A DNA stretch of 64,000 bases from Nephrocerus scutellatus (GCA_947095585.1 OX352761.1:50704019-50768018), one strand, 5' to 3'; positions 1 to 10,515 are shown, numbered from the stretch's first letter. The notes: generated from the sequence alone by a model not told the origin. Numbers and translations: made by a program.

Positions 1-442
1 GGTTGAATACAAGGAGAGGTGGCATGCAAGCGAAGTTCAAGCGAATCAATTGATTTCGCAATGTTTTCGTCACCGATAAGTTTTATCGCACGGTTTTGTA
101 TTCTATCTAGTTGATGCAAGCGGTTTTAGGCGCACCAGACCAGATATGACAATTGTACTCAAGTTTAGGGCGAATAAAGGCCTTGTAGATAGTAGCCAGG
201 TCAGAGGGAGTAAAACATTTCTTGCATCGGGTTAGAAAACCTAAACATTTCGCAGCATTGGCGACGGTAAATATGTGGTCATTCCAACGAAGCTTTTCGC
301 TGACGCACATACCGAGAATTGCGAGATTTCCAGTTTCCTTGATGCAAGTGCCATTCATGGATAATGGCATGGGATTTGGGATTCCCTTGGACGACAGGAG
401 ACAGCATTGGGTTTTGGAAGCCTTAAATTCTACTCGATTCTT
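1..442 (-). pseudogene. LINE family B C-terminal region
   Basis: The minus strand shows the post-palm region of a LINE ORF2: KLRWNDHIFTVANAAKCLGF, FIRPKLEYNCHIWSGAP, then, after frame changes, LDRIQNRAIKLIGD. These blocks (RxxLEYxxxIWSGAP and RxxKLIGD) are typical of the C-terminal part of LINE RT proteins. The window edge truncates the rest. A homologous C-terminus is read at 23.4-24.1 kb. Confidence 0.75.
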
Positions 443-1213
443 TTATCCCCATTTTATTATGCTGTCTAGGTCAGAATTTAACGTGCTTAACATACGAAGT
501 TGTTTGAGTTCCACATGAGATGTGGAGGTACGTTCCTTAAACTTATATGAGAAGCTGAGAGTGCTGTCGTCAGCGAAAGAGTGAATTGGATTAGAAGTCA
601 CAGATAAGAGATCATTAATAAAAATGAGAAAGAGTGTCGGGGACAGAACAGAGCCCTGGGGAACGCCAGCATTTATGTGGTGTATTTCAGACTTGAATCT
701 GTCAAATGCCTTAGAAATATCAAGTGTAACAGTTTTGCTTTCACCAAATTGATGCAAAGACCGGTTCCACTGTTCAGTGAGATATACCAGCAAATCACCA
801 GTGGAACGTTGCCCATGAAATCCGTACTGCCGGTCACTAAGGATTTCATTGGTTTCAATATATTTCATGAGCTGAAAATTTATCAGCGTTTCCATGACCT
901 TGGAAAGAATGGATTTAAGTGCTATGGGTCGGTATGAAGAAGGAGACGACGGCTCGCCTTTTTTGGGTATGGGCTGGACAAAGGCTGTTTTCCAACTTCT
1001 CAGGAAGGGTCCAGAAGAATAGGATAGATGGAAAAGCTTACGCAATGGTAATGCCAGTTTGGAAGAACACCTCTTGAGAACTAATGGGGAAATACCATCT
1101 GGCCCAGCGGATTTGTGAATGTTGAGATCGTTTAAAACTCTAGCAACTGCACGAGTACGAATGAAGATCTGTCCCATAGAGTGTTCAATACTTGGGGGTG
1201 CAGGCGGCACCAA
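443..1213 (-). pseudogene. LINE family B reverse transcriptase fragment
   Basis: About 256 codons of RT fingers and palm. Visible blocks are NIHKSAGPDGISPLVLK (fingers), SYRPIALKSILSKVMET, QYGFHGQRSTGDLL, LDISKAFDR (first catalytic Asp), AGVPQGSVLSPTLFLIFIND and FADDSTLS (catalytic FADD). The segment normally found between AFDR and the AGVPQGS block is largely missing: AFDR is joined almost directly to FKSEIHHINAGVPQG, which implies an in-frame internal deletion of a few dozen residues. The piece continues frameshifted upstream towards 1370 and downstream into the thumb region at 1-442. It would have made cDNA during target-primed reverse transcription, but this copy cannot be active. Confidence 0.85.
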
Positions 1214-1370
1214 TGCACAATCTGGAAGCGTGGAGCTAGCTGCAAAATGTGCAGCAAACAGATTGGCTTTGTCTTTAGAGTTGACAACTGGAGTGTCATT
1301 ATAAATGAGCGTTGGAATGGATGACGAGGCTGTATTTTTGATTCTTTTCGCGAATGACCAAAAAGTTTTA

Positions 1371-2105
1371 CTACCCTTGGGACATTGTAGTATTTTTTTG
1401 CTTCAATTTTCGGTCGTAGGCAAATTTGACTCGCCGAAGATGAACATTGCAATCATTTCTGGCTCGTTTAAAATTTGTTCGGTTTTCCTCTGTAGGGTTT
1501 GCTTTGTAAAACCGAAAGCATACCTCTCTAATCCTAGAAGCCTCTTTACAGATCGAGTCGTACCATCCAGCATCCTTTGGTTTGATAGACTTATCCATGA
1601 AGGGGATAAACTTTCTCATAACAATAAGAATGATGTTTGTGATTGAATCAGACAGTGCATCAATCTCGTGAAGAGTTGAAGCTCTGTCTAAGTTGGGGCT
1701 TTTATAAAGAAAGGAGTAGTGGATGTTGCGCCCCTGTACCATTACTCTCAGCCATATGAAATTAAATTCCGCATTGGAACATTGGCTTAATTGAGGCAAA
1801 AGTTTGAACGCAACATCACTACGGACATAAATGGCGAGCCCGCGTCTTGGGAAAAATAATGGCACTAAGCAATACCCAGGCAGATTTAAATCTGAAGTAT
1901 CAGAATTCACAAATACCTGAGTTTTGCTCAGTGCCAGAATTGCTGGACTGTGGAGATTTACATGGGTGAATACAGCGAAAAAATTCGTTCTCAGCCCACG
2001 TATGTTGCTGAGATCCACTCGGAAACTACACATAACTACACAAAACAAACACACAAAACACAACTTACCGCTTCTTTTAACCGAATCGAGAAGAGTATGT
2101 CTCAA
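1371..2105 (-). pseudogene. LINE family B endonuclease/linker fragment
   Basis: This 244-codon stretch begins near the start of an AP-endonuclease-like domain (VDLSNIRGLRTNFFAVF, then PAILALSKTQVF). It continues through GLAIYVRSDVAF and a NIHYSFLYKSPN block, then jumps without the GDFN motif to a linker rich in basic residues (KFIPFMDKSIKPKD, AFDRKLKQK-like). The missing middle of the endonuclease implies an internal deletion near the NIILIVMRKF junction. The domain would nick target DNA in an intact LINE. The reading frame ends at 1371 and the RT continues in another frame. Confidence 0.7.
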
Positions 2106-2375
2106 ATTGGTTTATTAACACAAATTGTCGCCAGTGTTATGCCTTCACGACAAAATAAGTTAAATCACCAAAAGAAACAAACACTCACAATCCGTTATTG
2201 TTAAAGCTAAAGAATAAGATCATAAACAAACTGCCGCATGAAAAACATACGACAGTTACGTTTCACATAAATTCTTTAGCTGCGCTGGTGATGATGGGGA
2301 GCAACGGACGCACACACTGTACTTTACACTCGAACACGCGAACCGTTGGTTTAGCGCAACCACACAACGCGATGT
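2106..2375. other. Unassigned spacer
   Basis: No supported gene. It may hold the 5' untranslated part of LINE B and the flank of the Harbinger duplication; short reading frames here show no recognisable motif. Confidence 0.4.
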
Positions 2376-2497
2376 AGTTGTTTGTTTTATTTATTTTAAC
2401 TTGCATGCGCTGGCGAGCAGCACGACCGTGCACAGCGGCGTTTGGGAGACAACTCAATATAATTAAAAGTAAATGTAGCTCAATAGTTTTGTTTTAG

Positions 2498-3292
2498 ATT
2501 TTATCAGCAATATAACTTTCTTGGGCAAGTAGGATGTATCGATGGGATACACATCCTTATAAAGAAACTAGAAAAGTTTATGTTAATGTTTGTAGAAAAG
2601 TTGAACATTCGAAAAATGTACAAATAGTACGTTAAATGTTTTTTATTTAATGAATAATTAACTACAATATTGTTAATTCTTTTGAATCTTTAGATATGTG
2701 ATAGTGATTTGACGATACTGTCCTTGAATCCAATATTTGGTGGCATAGCACATGACGCATTTGTGTGGAAGTCATCTTTATTACAATTGCACATTTTTAA
2801 CTTGTATCAGAAAGGCCAAAGTAACTTTTGGTTTCTAGGTAGATGTTGAACATTACTAATTTAATTAAATATTGAACAATGACTTAAGCACCTTTTTAAA
2901 TTTTAGGATACAGTGGCTACCCTCAGCAACCTTGGGTGATGACTCCCATTTTAAATCCCAGCAATGATAAGGAGGAGCATTAGAACGTACATAAATCGGC
3001 AAGAATTTGTGTTGAAAGATGCATTGTCGTATTAAAAGGACGTTTCCGTTGTCTCTCAAGACAAAGATTTTTATGTTATTCGCCTTCAGAGTATGGTGTG
3101 CTAAGCAATGCTTATAGTGTGTTACACAATATCTTTGTCAGAAACCGTATTGGCATAGATGAACTTGACATCGACATTGATGAAGCCGATACTAATGTTC
3201 CTGGCGATGCTGACTATGCGATTCGGCAATCCCAGCATCTCAGTGAAGGCAGGAGTATAAGAGACGATTTAGTACAACAATGTTTTAAATAA
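2498..3292 (+). pseudogene. PIF/Harbinger transposase, spliced, C-terminal half (copy 1)
   Basis: Three exons are readable. Exon 2498-2626 encodes FYQQYNFLGQVGCIDGIHI (first catalytic Asp in CIDG) and ends NVQI before donor GTACGT. Exon 2694-2838 encodes ICDSDL and GGIAHDAFVW (second Asp). Exon 2907-3292 encodes GYSGYPQQPWVMTPI, HKSARICVERCIVVLKGRF (Glu of the DDE triad) and a tail ending RSIRDDLVQQCFK. Both introns are GT-AG, 67 and 68 bp, with T-rich acceptors. The blocks match the HARBI1/PIF nuclease pattern. Lesions seen: a frameshift in the first exon after GIHI and an in-frame TAG just before the HKSAR block. The N-terminal part is absent, apparently because the duplication unit starts inside the gene. 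Confidence 0.88.
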
Positions 3293-3340
3293 TTAACGAC
3301 TTATATTTGTATTTAAGAGATTTATATTTGTGAGAAATTA

Positions 3341-4017
3341 AAAATTTTCATGTAAATTCTCTAATAGGAGATACATATTATGTGTTTAAAATTTTAAGGA
3401 AATCCAGCTTATTTTTAAAAAATGTACATGGGCACCAATCGGGTCTCATGGCCTGAAATTTTTACAAAAATTGTTGTCCATCGGAGATACACATGTATAT
3501 AACATTTGAAGAAAATCGGGTTAATTATTTTAAAAATTTGTATGGTGCCCCATGACCCCGGGGTCCTCAAAATTTTTACAAAAAGTGTTGTCTATCGGAG
3601 ATACACATGTGTATAAAATTTGAAAAAATCGGGTTATATTGTATAGGGCCCCAGGACCCCGGAGTGTCCAAAATGTTCACAAAAAGTGTTGTCGGAGATA
3701 CACATGTGTATAAAATTTTAAGAAAATCGGGTTAATTTTTATTTTAAATTTGTATGAGGACCCACGACCCCGGGGTCTCCAAATTTTTTACAATAAGCGT
3801 TGTCAATCGGAGATACACATGTGTTTAAAATTTGAAGAAAATCGGGTTAATTGTATAGGGCCCCACGACCCTGGGGCATCGCGATCCCGGGGCCCGGGGT
3901 CTCCAAAATTTTTATAAAAAGCGTTGTGCAACGGGGATACACATGTATAAAAAATTTGAAGAAAATCGGGTAAATTTTGTAAAATATTTGTATGGGAGCC
4001 CCCCGACCCGGGGGCAC
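3341..4017 (+). repeat. About 110-bp minisatellite element, copy in duplication unit 1
   Basis: Degenerate tandem units share a core 'ggagatacacatgtgtat', then aaaatttgaagaaaatcggg, an AT stretch, 'tttgtatggg' and a GC-rich gacccggggtc block. The agatacacatg core falls at 3485, 3599, 3696, 3811 and 3935, so spacing is 97-123 bp. The left end 'catgtaaattctctaata' recurs at the other copies. It lies between the convergent Harbinger genes and is not coding. Confidence 0.9.
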
Positions 4018-4265
4018 GGGTCATCCTGTGATGTAACAAGTGGATATTCTAAAGTGGTTATAACCCTGAAGATTGAACTTAACATGTCACGTAATTGGGT
4101 TTCGACGATGGCATTAGCATTAGTGACAGCTTCTTCTTCTTCGAGTTGTTTGTTTTATTTATTTTAACTTGCATGCGCTGGCGAGCAGCACGACCGTGCA
4201 CAGCGGCGTTTGGGAGACAACTCAATATAATTAAAAGTAAATGTAGCTCAATAGTTTTGTTTTAG

Positions 4266-5060
4266 ATTTTATCAGCAATATAACTTTCTTGGGCAAGTAG
4301 GATGTATCGATGGGATACACATCCTTATAAAGAAACTAGAAAAGTTTATGTTAATGTTTGTAGAAAAGTTGAACATTCGAAAAATGTACAAATAGTACGT
4401 TAAATGTTTTTTATTTAATGAATAATTAACTACAATATTGTTAATTCTTTTGAATCTTTAGATATGTGATAGTGATTTGACGATACTGTCCTTGAATCCA
4501 ATATTTGGTGGCATAGCACATGACGCATTTGTGTGGAAGTCATCTTTATTACAATTGCACATTTTTAACTTGTATCAGAAAGGCCAAAGTAACTTTTGGT
4601 TTCTAGGTAGATGTTGAACATTACTAATTTAATTAAATATTGAACAATGACTTAAGCACCTTTTTAAATTTTAGGATACAGTGGCTACCCTCAGCAACCT
4701 TGGGTGATGACTCCCATTTTAAATCCCAGCAATGATAAGGAGGAGCATTAGAACGTACATAAATCGGCAAGAATTTGTGTTGAAAGATGCATTGTCGTAT
4801 TAAAAGGACGTTTCCGTTGTCTCTCAAGACAAAGATTTTTATGTTATTCGCCTTCAGAGTATGGTGTGCTAAGCAATGCTTATAGTGTGTTACACAATAT
4901 CTTTGTCAGAAACCGTATTGGCATAGATGAACTTGACATCGACATTGATGAAGCCGATACTAATGTTCCTGGCGATGCTGACTATGCGATTCGGCAATCC
5001 CAGCATCTCAGTGAAGGCAGGAGTATAAGAGACGATTTAGTACAACAATGTTTTAAATAA
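4266..5060 (+). pseudogene. PIF/Harbinger transposase, spliced, C-terminal half (copy 2)
   Basis: Exact positional counterpart of 2498-3292, shifted by 1768 bp. It has the same three exons (4266-4394, 4462-4606, 4675-5060), the same GT-AG introns, the same first-exon frameshift and the same in-frame TAG before the HKSAR block. Because the lesions are shared, the gene was already dead, or its sequence fixed, before the segment was duplicated. An intact Harbinger nuclease would cut at its TIRs and integrate at TWA targets with help from its Myb-like partner. Confidence 0.88.
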
Positions 5061-5108
5061 TTAACGACTTATATTTGTATTTAAGAGATTTATATTTGTG
5101 AGAAATTA

Positions 5109-5785
5109 AAAATTTTCATGTAAATTCTCTAATAGGAGATACATATTATGTGTTTAAAATTTTAAGGAAATCCAGCTTATTTTTAAAAAATGTACATGGG
5201 CACCAATCGGGTCTCATGGCCTGAAATTTTTACAAAAATTGTTGTCCATCGGAGATACACATGTATATAACATTTGAAGAAAATCGGGTTAATTATTTTA
5301 AAAATTTGTATGGTGCCCCATGACCCCGGGGTCCTCAAAATTTTTACAAAAAGTGTTGTCTATCGGAGATACACATGTGTATAAAATTTGAAAAAATCGG
5401 GTTATATTGTATAGGGCCCCAGGACCCCGGAGTGTCCAAAATGTTCACAAAAAGTGTTGTCGGAGATACACATGTGTATAAAATTTTAAGAAAATCGGGT
5501 TAATTTTTATTTTAAATTTGTATGAGGACCCACGACCCCGGGGTCTCCAAATTTTTTACAATAAGCGTTGTCAATCGGCGATACACATGTGTTTAAAATT
5601 TGAAGAAAATCGGGTTAATTGTATAGGGCCCCACGACCCTGGGGCATCGCGATCCCGGGGCCCGGGGTCTCCAAAATTTTTATAAAAAGCGTTGTGCAAC
5701 GGGGATACACATGTATAAAAAATTTGAAGAAAATCGGGTAAATTTTGTAAAATATTTGTATGGGAGCCCCCCGACCCGGGGGCAC
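5109..5785 (+). repeat. About 110-bp minisatellite element, copy in duplication unit 2
   Basis: Same array as 3341-4017 shifted by 1768 bp, with the same unit order and left end. Confidence 0.9.
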
Positions 5786-6498
5786 GGGTCATCCTGTGAT
5801 GTAACAAGTGGATATTCTAAAGTGGTTATAACCCTGAAGATTGAACTTAACATGTCACGTAATTGGGTTTCGACGATGGCATTAGCATTAGTGACAGCTT
5901 CTTCTTCGACCGATTCTTCGATCACCACTTCAATATCATTTTCGTGAATCCTTTCCCTTTGCGATGATTTTGAGGGATCTAGACGACTTAAGCTGTAAAT
6001 ATAAAACTTGATTAATTTTGTTAATAAATGAGGATAAAGCAAATCGCAATTACTATTGGTAAGCCAACTTCGGGTGCTGCGTTGGTGTCACCTACGATGG
6101 AGTCTAATATCCTTTCTTCCAACTCCGTAAGCTTTTTCGGTCGTCCAACGACATTTATACCGCTCTTATTTATCGTAACCTTTATTTCGCCCGCTCAATT
6201 TTTTATCATACAAACTGTAATAAATAAAAATTATTTATAATGGTTGACAAAATTGTATTATAAATTCATAATAATATTCGGCGCGACAGACCGTTGCGGT
6301 CCAAGGCCAAGCTTTTCGCGACTATTTGTGTTGTGCATGTTTATTTTTGGACACAAATAAATTCATAACATACCTTAAATCGGTCCACGTCTTCTTCCAT
6401 TTCTCGTCATCCTTTAATGCGCCTCCCGCTGCATTTAAAACATCCGCCACTTACTCAACATATCTTTTGCAAGTTTATTCCCATCAAGACCTTCGAAT
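5786..6498 (-). pseudogene. Myb/SANT-like DNA-binding protein of the Harbinger element
   Basis: Three minus-strand exons can be read. Exon 6374-6498 has acceptor ttgcag, the Myb-like core VADVLNAAGGALKDDEKWKK then TWTDLR, and donor GTATGT. Exon 6054-6214 has acceptor ttattacag, then GRPKKLTELEERILDSIVGD and EVGLP. Exon about 5786-5992 has acceptor tttacag, then SRLDPSKSSQRER, an acidic stretch VVIEESVEEEA and VETQLRDMLSSI. The pattern (tryptophan-rich Myb/SANT-like domain, LTxLEERIL, acidic tail) matches the second protein of PIF/Harbinger elements, which brings the transposase to the TIRs. It converges on the transposase gene. An in-frame TAA precedes VADVL and exon 2 needs a frame choice, so it is probably dead. 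The N-terminus was not found. Confidence 0.72.
6264..6330 (-). repeat. Dispersed repeat, also at 50672-50740
   Basis: The minus strand reads aagcttggccttggaccgca then acggtctgtcgcgccgaata. A close match on plus lies at about 50672-50740. It sits in an intron of the Myb-like gene, so it may be an inserted short repeat. Confidence 0.65.
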
Positions 6499-6544
6499 CT
6501 GCAATAAAATTATTATATTTATGCATATAACATTTCCAATATAA

Positions 6545-7400
6545 AAAATATTTAGATAATAATGAAAATTAAATATATGATTTAATGTCCACGGCTTACT
6601 TCCAAATTTTCATCTAAGAAACTAATCAAAAACTCCTTTTTAATTAGCAGACACTTTTTTCCAATTTTTTTTTTAAGTCGACTCCATTTTATTTACCATT
6701 AATATAAAAAAAAATGTTAACGGACAAACACAAATCTCACGTTGCTTAATTATAATTCCACAAGCAAATTTGGCTACGAGATACTTTGACAGCTCATCGC
6801 ACATAAGTGGAATTTATTTTCACATTCCACTGAACTGGAATACAAAAATCTCAATCACGAAAAAATCGCACAGAACCGGAATCTGGCTATAGAACACCTC
6901 TTCACCTACTTTAGTGTCTACTTTTTAACTGAAGTTAAGTTTTTAACGAACAGTATCTTAATTTTTTAATTCAGATATTGCTACTAATTCAGTTAATTCA
7001 GTCCAATCGAACGCGGCTATATTGTTTTCTTGCCCAACCAAACGTTTTACTATTAATCTTTTTTGTTAACAAACAGAGTATTGTATAGTATTGAATGTGT
7101 CATCATCCATAGTTATAAGCTACAAACGATAAACTAGTAAAAGTTTGCCAGTGTGTCAAGAGTAAACTGCTACCTTAGCTGTAAGATGTGAGCTGGTTAT
7201 AAAATGACGAGATATTTAAACAAAGTTCAAATTACTTAAAAAAAAATTTAATGCTTGTTTAATATTTATTATTATGTTAGCAATATATTAACAATTGCCA
7301 GGCAAAAAAAACAAAATAATTCTATAAACAACCTGAAAATACGATACGAACTAAACAGCTGATAATGAAATATGAAATTTGACAATGAGCCCCGCGTTTC
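6545..7400. other. AT-rich intergenic DNA
   Basis: No coding motif or repeat family was recognised here. Confidence 0.5.
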
Positions 7401-7698
7401 CATTTGCTATATTGCTTTCAATAAAATGAGTTAGGTATTTTTTGTGGTTAACGGCTGATTAAAGCAACAGCAAAAACTTACCAAATTTTGGTAAATTTTT
7501 TGTTTCATGTGTTTGCCAACTTATCCATATATAATTTTTAAAAGTAGACTCTGGTGGTGAGAATTATAACTAAATGAATTTGGTTAAATATTTCTTAACC
7601 AAAAATTTTTTTTTGGTTAACGCTAAACCATTTCTGGTCTATCCAATGTGTTTGTTGTTGTAATTTTTATTTTTTTTTTGAAAGCAATATAGCAAATG
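7401..7698. mobile_element. MITE-like element with 21-bp inverted ends
   Basis: Perfect 21-bp ends catttgctatattgctttca(a) at 7401-7421 and 7678-7698 lie in opposite orientation. A further inner inverted motif ggttaac occurs near both ends. The 298-bp interior is AT-rich and non-coding. No clear target-site duplication is visible, so the superfamily is open. Confidence 0.7.
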
Positions 7699-9095
7699 TG
7701 TTGCAGCAGTTTCCGTATTATGTCTTTCCCCTTACCATGGCATAGATATACATATTCTACATTACAATAGCTTTAAACTTTAGCGACTGTATGAGCAGAG
7801 ATAGATAACTTCATTAAGCATTACGATTTAGTGTGTGTCTTCTTTTCAAAGTGACTGTGTTGTGTGTATGAGAATCGAGCATATTTACAAATTAGTTTAT
7901 GATTATGTTTGCGCCGTTGCCGTGTGTGCCAAATGCCAATAGTTTGCAGTTGAATAATTATTCCTAATCAAAATATGAATGGTATAAATAACTAGATGTA
8001 CGCTTTCGTTAAATATATGGTGCGTGCAGAATATTTCATATGTGATTTAATAAATAAAATAACGGAAAATATATCGAAAAATCCCATTTGTTTAAATTTA
8101 ATTCAAAGTTCAATCTCTTTATTAAGTTACCAAAATGGAGATATTTTTAATAAGTTTGATACTTACACAGGTCACAAGTGAGTTTATCTTACATTTTTTT
8201 ATATTATATCTTTTAACTGAAAGCTACGAACACCATTATTTATATACAATATTCAAGTATATTACGTGCAGTTGAATAATTTGAACGTTTTTACATTAAA
8301 AGCGATGTTAGTAACTGGTTTTGTTATTTCTTTGAGGTTTGAGTAATATATAGTACTTTTGATTTTAGCTTTTCATTCAACAAACCTTGAGCTCTAACTT
8401 TGCACATTAAGTAGGTAAGCCACGTTAATTATTTATAATGTATTTTTATTTATATGTATAACTTTCCTTGATAAAAAATTTCCAGCCGCTAAATAACAAT
8501 ATGCCCCAAAACACGTTTTCTGTCCATAACGAAATTAAATTATCTTTCTTTATTCTTTGTCCGACGACTTCTCTTGTGTTTCACCTCGACCTCATTTGAA
8601 ATATATTTTCTAATACTAATAAAGAAAAGCAGATACAAATGAGGAAATTTTGAGAGAGTTCTTTTTATGTACATTCATAGAGAGAGAAGTAGACAACTGC
8701 ACACAAAAATAAACATCAACAGCATTATAGCAATATTATAGCGTTATTAGAACATTCGATTATTGTGCTATTTAAATAAAAAGAAAAATACAATATTTTG
8801 GTATGGCGAAAATTCAACTGAGCATAGCGTAGCAGAGTTCCTATACTTAATACTGCACAATCTAACTTTTTTGACTAGAACGTATTAATTATAATAAATT
8901 GAAATATAATTGCCGATTCTCAGAACAAAATCAATCCAACAATAAAAAGTTATTTTCTTTCGCGTATACACAAAAAAAATTAAATGCTTTTTATGTAAAT
9001 CTAAAGAAAAAAACATTTATGAATTTACAAAATATTGGTGAAGAGTTGAAGACACAATTGCTTCGATGCGGATTTGGAACTAATCACGGCCTTTA
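7699..9095. other. AT-rich intergenic DNA
   Basis: Low-complexity AT-rich sequence with short non-homologous reading frames (for example 7996-8181 and 8899-9096). I see no gene or structural RNA. Confidence 0.5.
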
Positions 9096-9284
9096 GGGCC
9101 ATATTTATTGTCGAGGATACATTTAAATCGGCGGATTTATCACCATTTTCGTATTTATAAACGTAGATTATAAAATGTATCCTTGGATTTATACCTCGAT
9201 ATCGATGGCTAAAACAGTGGCTAAGGCTATTTTCCAATACAGTGGATTAATCCATTGCTATATCCACGACTATAAATATGGCCC
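9096..9284. mobile_element. Harbinger-type MITE with TTA target-site duplication
   Basis: The left end gggccatatttattgtcg matches the reverse complement of the right end (gggccatatttatagtcg) at 17 of 18 bases. TTA flanks both sides (9093-9095 and 9285-9287). GGGCC-type ends with a 3-bp TTA duplication are the hallmark of PIF/Harbinger elements. The 189-bp interior is non-coding, so it needed a transposase supplied in trans, plausibly from a relative of the element at 2.4-6.5 kb. Confidence 0.82.
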
Positions 9285-9534
9285 TTAATGTTGTTGGCAG
9301 TGATTCCGATCATTTTAATGATTGTTCATGTAGAAATTGCCTGTGACAAAATTTGAATAAAAATAAAATTTTAATATACCACGTATTTAAAACAAACGAA
9401 GCAAAGAGATGAACAATAATTTAAAATTAAAAATCTGGAACGCATGCAATAGATAATTGATGCATGAATAGTCTTGTGTGTGTGTGGAGCATTGGACGAA
9501 CCGCAAATATTAAAAAATTATTTTCGGGTAGATT
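9285..9534. other. AT-rich spacer
   Basis: No supported feature. Confidence 0.4.
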
Positions 9535-9640
9535 TTTTTATATATATTTAAACATATTACCAAGGGAAAACTCCCTACATGACTTGCGCCAAGGCAATAA
9601 GGTGGGCTAAGCCCCTTATTAAAATGAAAAATTTAAAAAA
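9535..9640 (-). mobile_element. LINE family A 3'-end fragment
   Basis: The minus strand carries the family A tail: ggggcttagcccaccttatt, then gcgcaagtcatgtagggag and cccttgg, ending in an AT/A-rich tract. The same tail ends the elements at 21.0-21.1 kb and 50.4-50.5 kb. Confidence 0.8.
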
Positions 9641-9945
9641 TGTGATAACTAAACAAATTCGATAACTTTCGATTCGATTGCAGATTAAATTACAGTAAAA
9701 CCTCTAAAAGGAAAAAAATTTACGTATACCTCCATACAATGTAATTTTTGTACCAAATAAATTACCTAATATTATGTTGTATCTTAAAATAAGAAAAGTA
9801 AGCTAGTTGTTTGTTTAGCAGTAACATCAGCAGCCCAGGTCACCTCTTTGTGTTACATACGGCAACGTCAACGAATATGTCGACGCTACTGACGCAACGG
9901 ATTCTATGAACTGTGAACCTTTACATTTGCGTTGTGCGAGAAAAA

Positions 9946-10500
9946 ATGAGCAGGACGGCTGTTAAAAAAAAATATCGGGGTATTCTTACGAAGAAAAACA
10001 AGCCAATCAAAGTTATAGACAAAAATCTTCATTACTCTTATGATCCCAATCTTATCACTTCCGACCTTATCGAACAAAGTTTTAAAACAATTGGTGCGGT
10101 AAATAAACTAAAATGGAGAACAAAAGAGCAAAATGGATATGTTTTTATTAACGTTTGAAGCAACAGAAGACATTAAAAAATCTATGAGATTAGACATATT
10201 TTAGGTTCCATAGTTAAAATTGAACCAATGAAGCACTCAAAATGAATCCCTCAATGTAAAAACTGTCAGTCCTTTGGGCAACTACTGCGTAAATACAAAG
10301 ACTGCGAACTGTGCTGGCAAACATAGTACACGTGAATGCAACAAACCAGAAATAGAACACCCAAAATTCTGCAACTGTGGTGAAGCTCATCCAGCAAGTT
10401 ACAGAGTAGTTGCTAAAGAGCTTCAGAAAATAAGAGACAAATCATCATGTCCTCAGTCAAATCAAATTAAACCGCATAAAACCAAAACTTTTTAATTGAT
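9946..10500 (+). pseudogene. Jockey-clade LINE ORF1 (gag-like) remnant
   Basis: A start at 9946 gives a basic N-terminus (MSRTAVKKKYRGILTKKNKP). After one or more frame changes comes a zinc-knuckle region: CKNCQSFG, NYCVNTKTANCAGKHSTREC, then KFCNCGEAHPASYR. This run of CCHC-type knuckles ending in NCG-HPA-Y is characteristic of Jockey ORF1 nucleic-acid-binding proteins. Upstream, 9820-9945 is locally GC-richer and may be the 5' UTR or internal promoter. Several stops and shifts (10156-10280) make it a pseudogene. ORF2 of the same or a sister copy resumes at 12.7 kb. Confidence 0.8.
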
Positions 10501-10515
10501 AACAACTATAAGACT

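Larger units (their letters stand above)
1..2105 (-). mobile_element. LINE family B, degenerate non-LTR retrotransposon
   Basis: A minus-strand non-LTR retrotransposon is cut by the window start. Reading down the minus strand come an endonuclease-like N-terminus, a linker, a reverse transcriptase and a C-terminal thumb/connection region. The same family recurs in pieces near 23.4-24.1, 35.2, 39.7 and 50.8-51.1 kb. It resembles family A at 41.6 kb in its start (S/TNIRGL/IxxNF) and in the RT block RPIAL-S-LSKVME. The clade is not certain; Jockey/CR1/I-like groups are all possible. Frameshifts and deletions make it non-functional. Confidence 0.8.
2376..4143. repeat. 1768-bp tandem duplication, copy 1
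   Basis: The stretch from 'agttgtttgttttattt' at 2376 to about 4143 is repeated at 4144-5911 with an exact 1768-bp offset. In a line-by-line reading I saw only isolated differences, for example cggag versus cggcg near 3811/5579 and one ttc slippage at the join. The unit carries Harbinger transposase exons, a 110-bp minisatellite and the end of a minus-strand Myb-like exon. Confidence 0.95.
4144..5911. repeat. 1768-bp tandem duplication, copy 2
   Basis: Second copy, almost identical to 2376-4143. Its right edge falls inside exon 3 of the minus-strand Myb-like gene, which continues intact beyond 5911; copy 1 therefore holds only a stub of that exon at 4018-4143. Confidence 0.95.

Noticed and set aside
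2865..3059. Minus-strand 64-codon ORF repeated at 4633
   Set aside because: Shadow of the plus-strand Harbinger transposase exon.
7996..8181. Small ORF in AT-rich spacer
   Set aside because: No recognisable domain or homologue in the window; length expected by chance.
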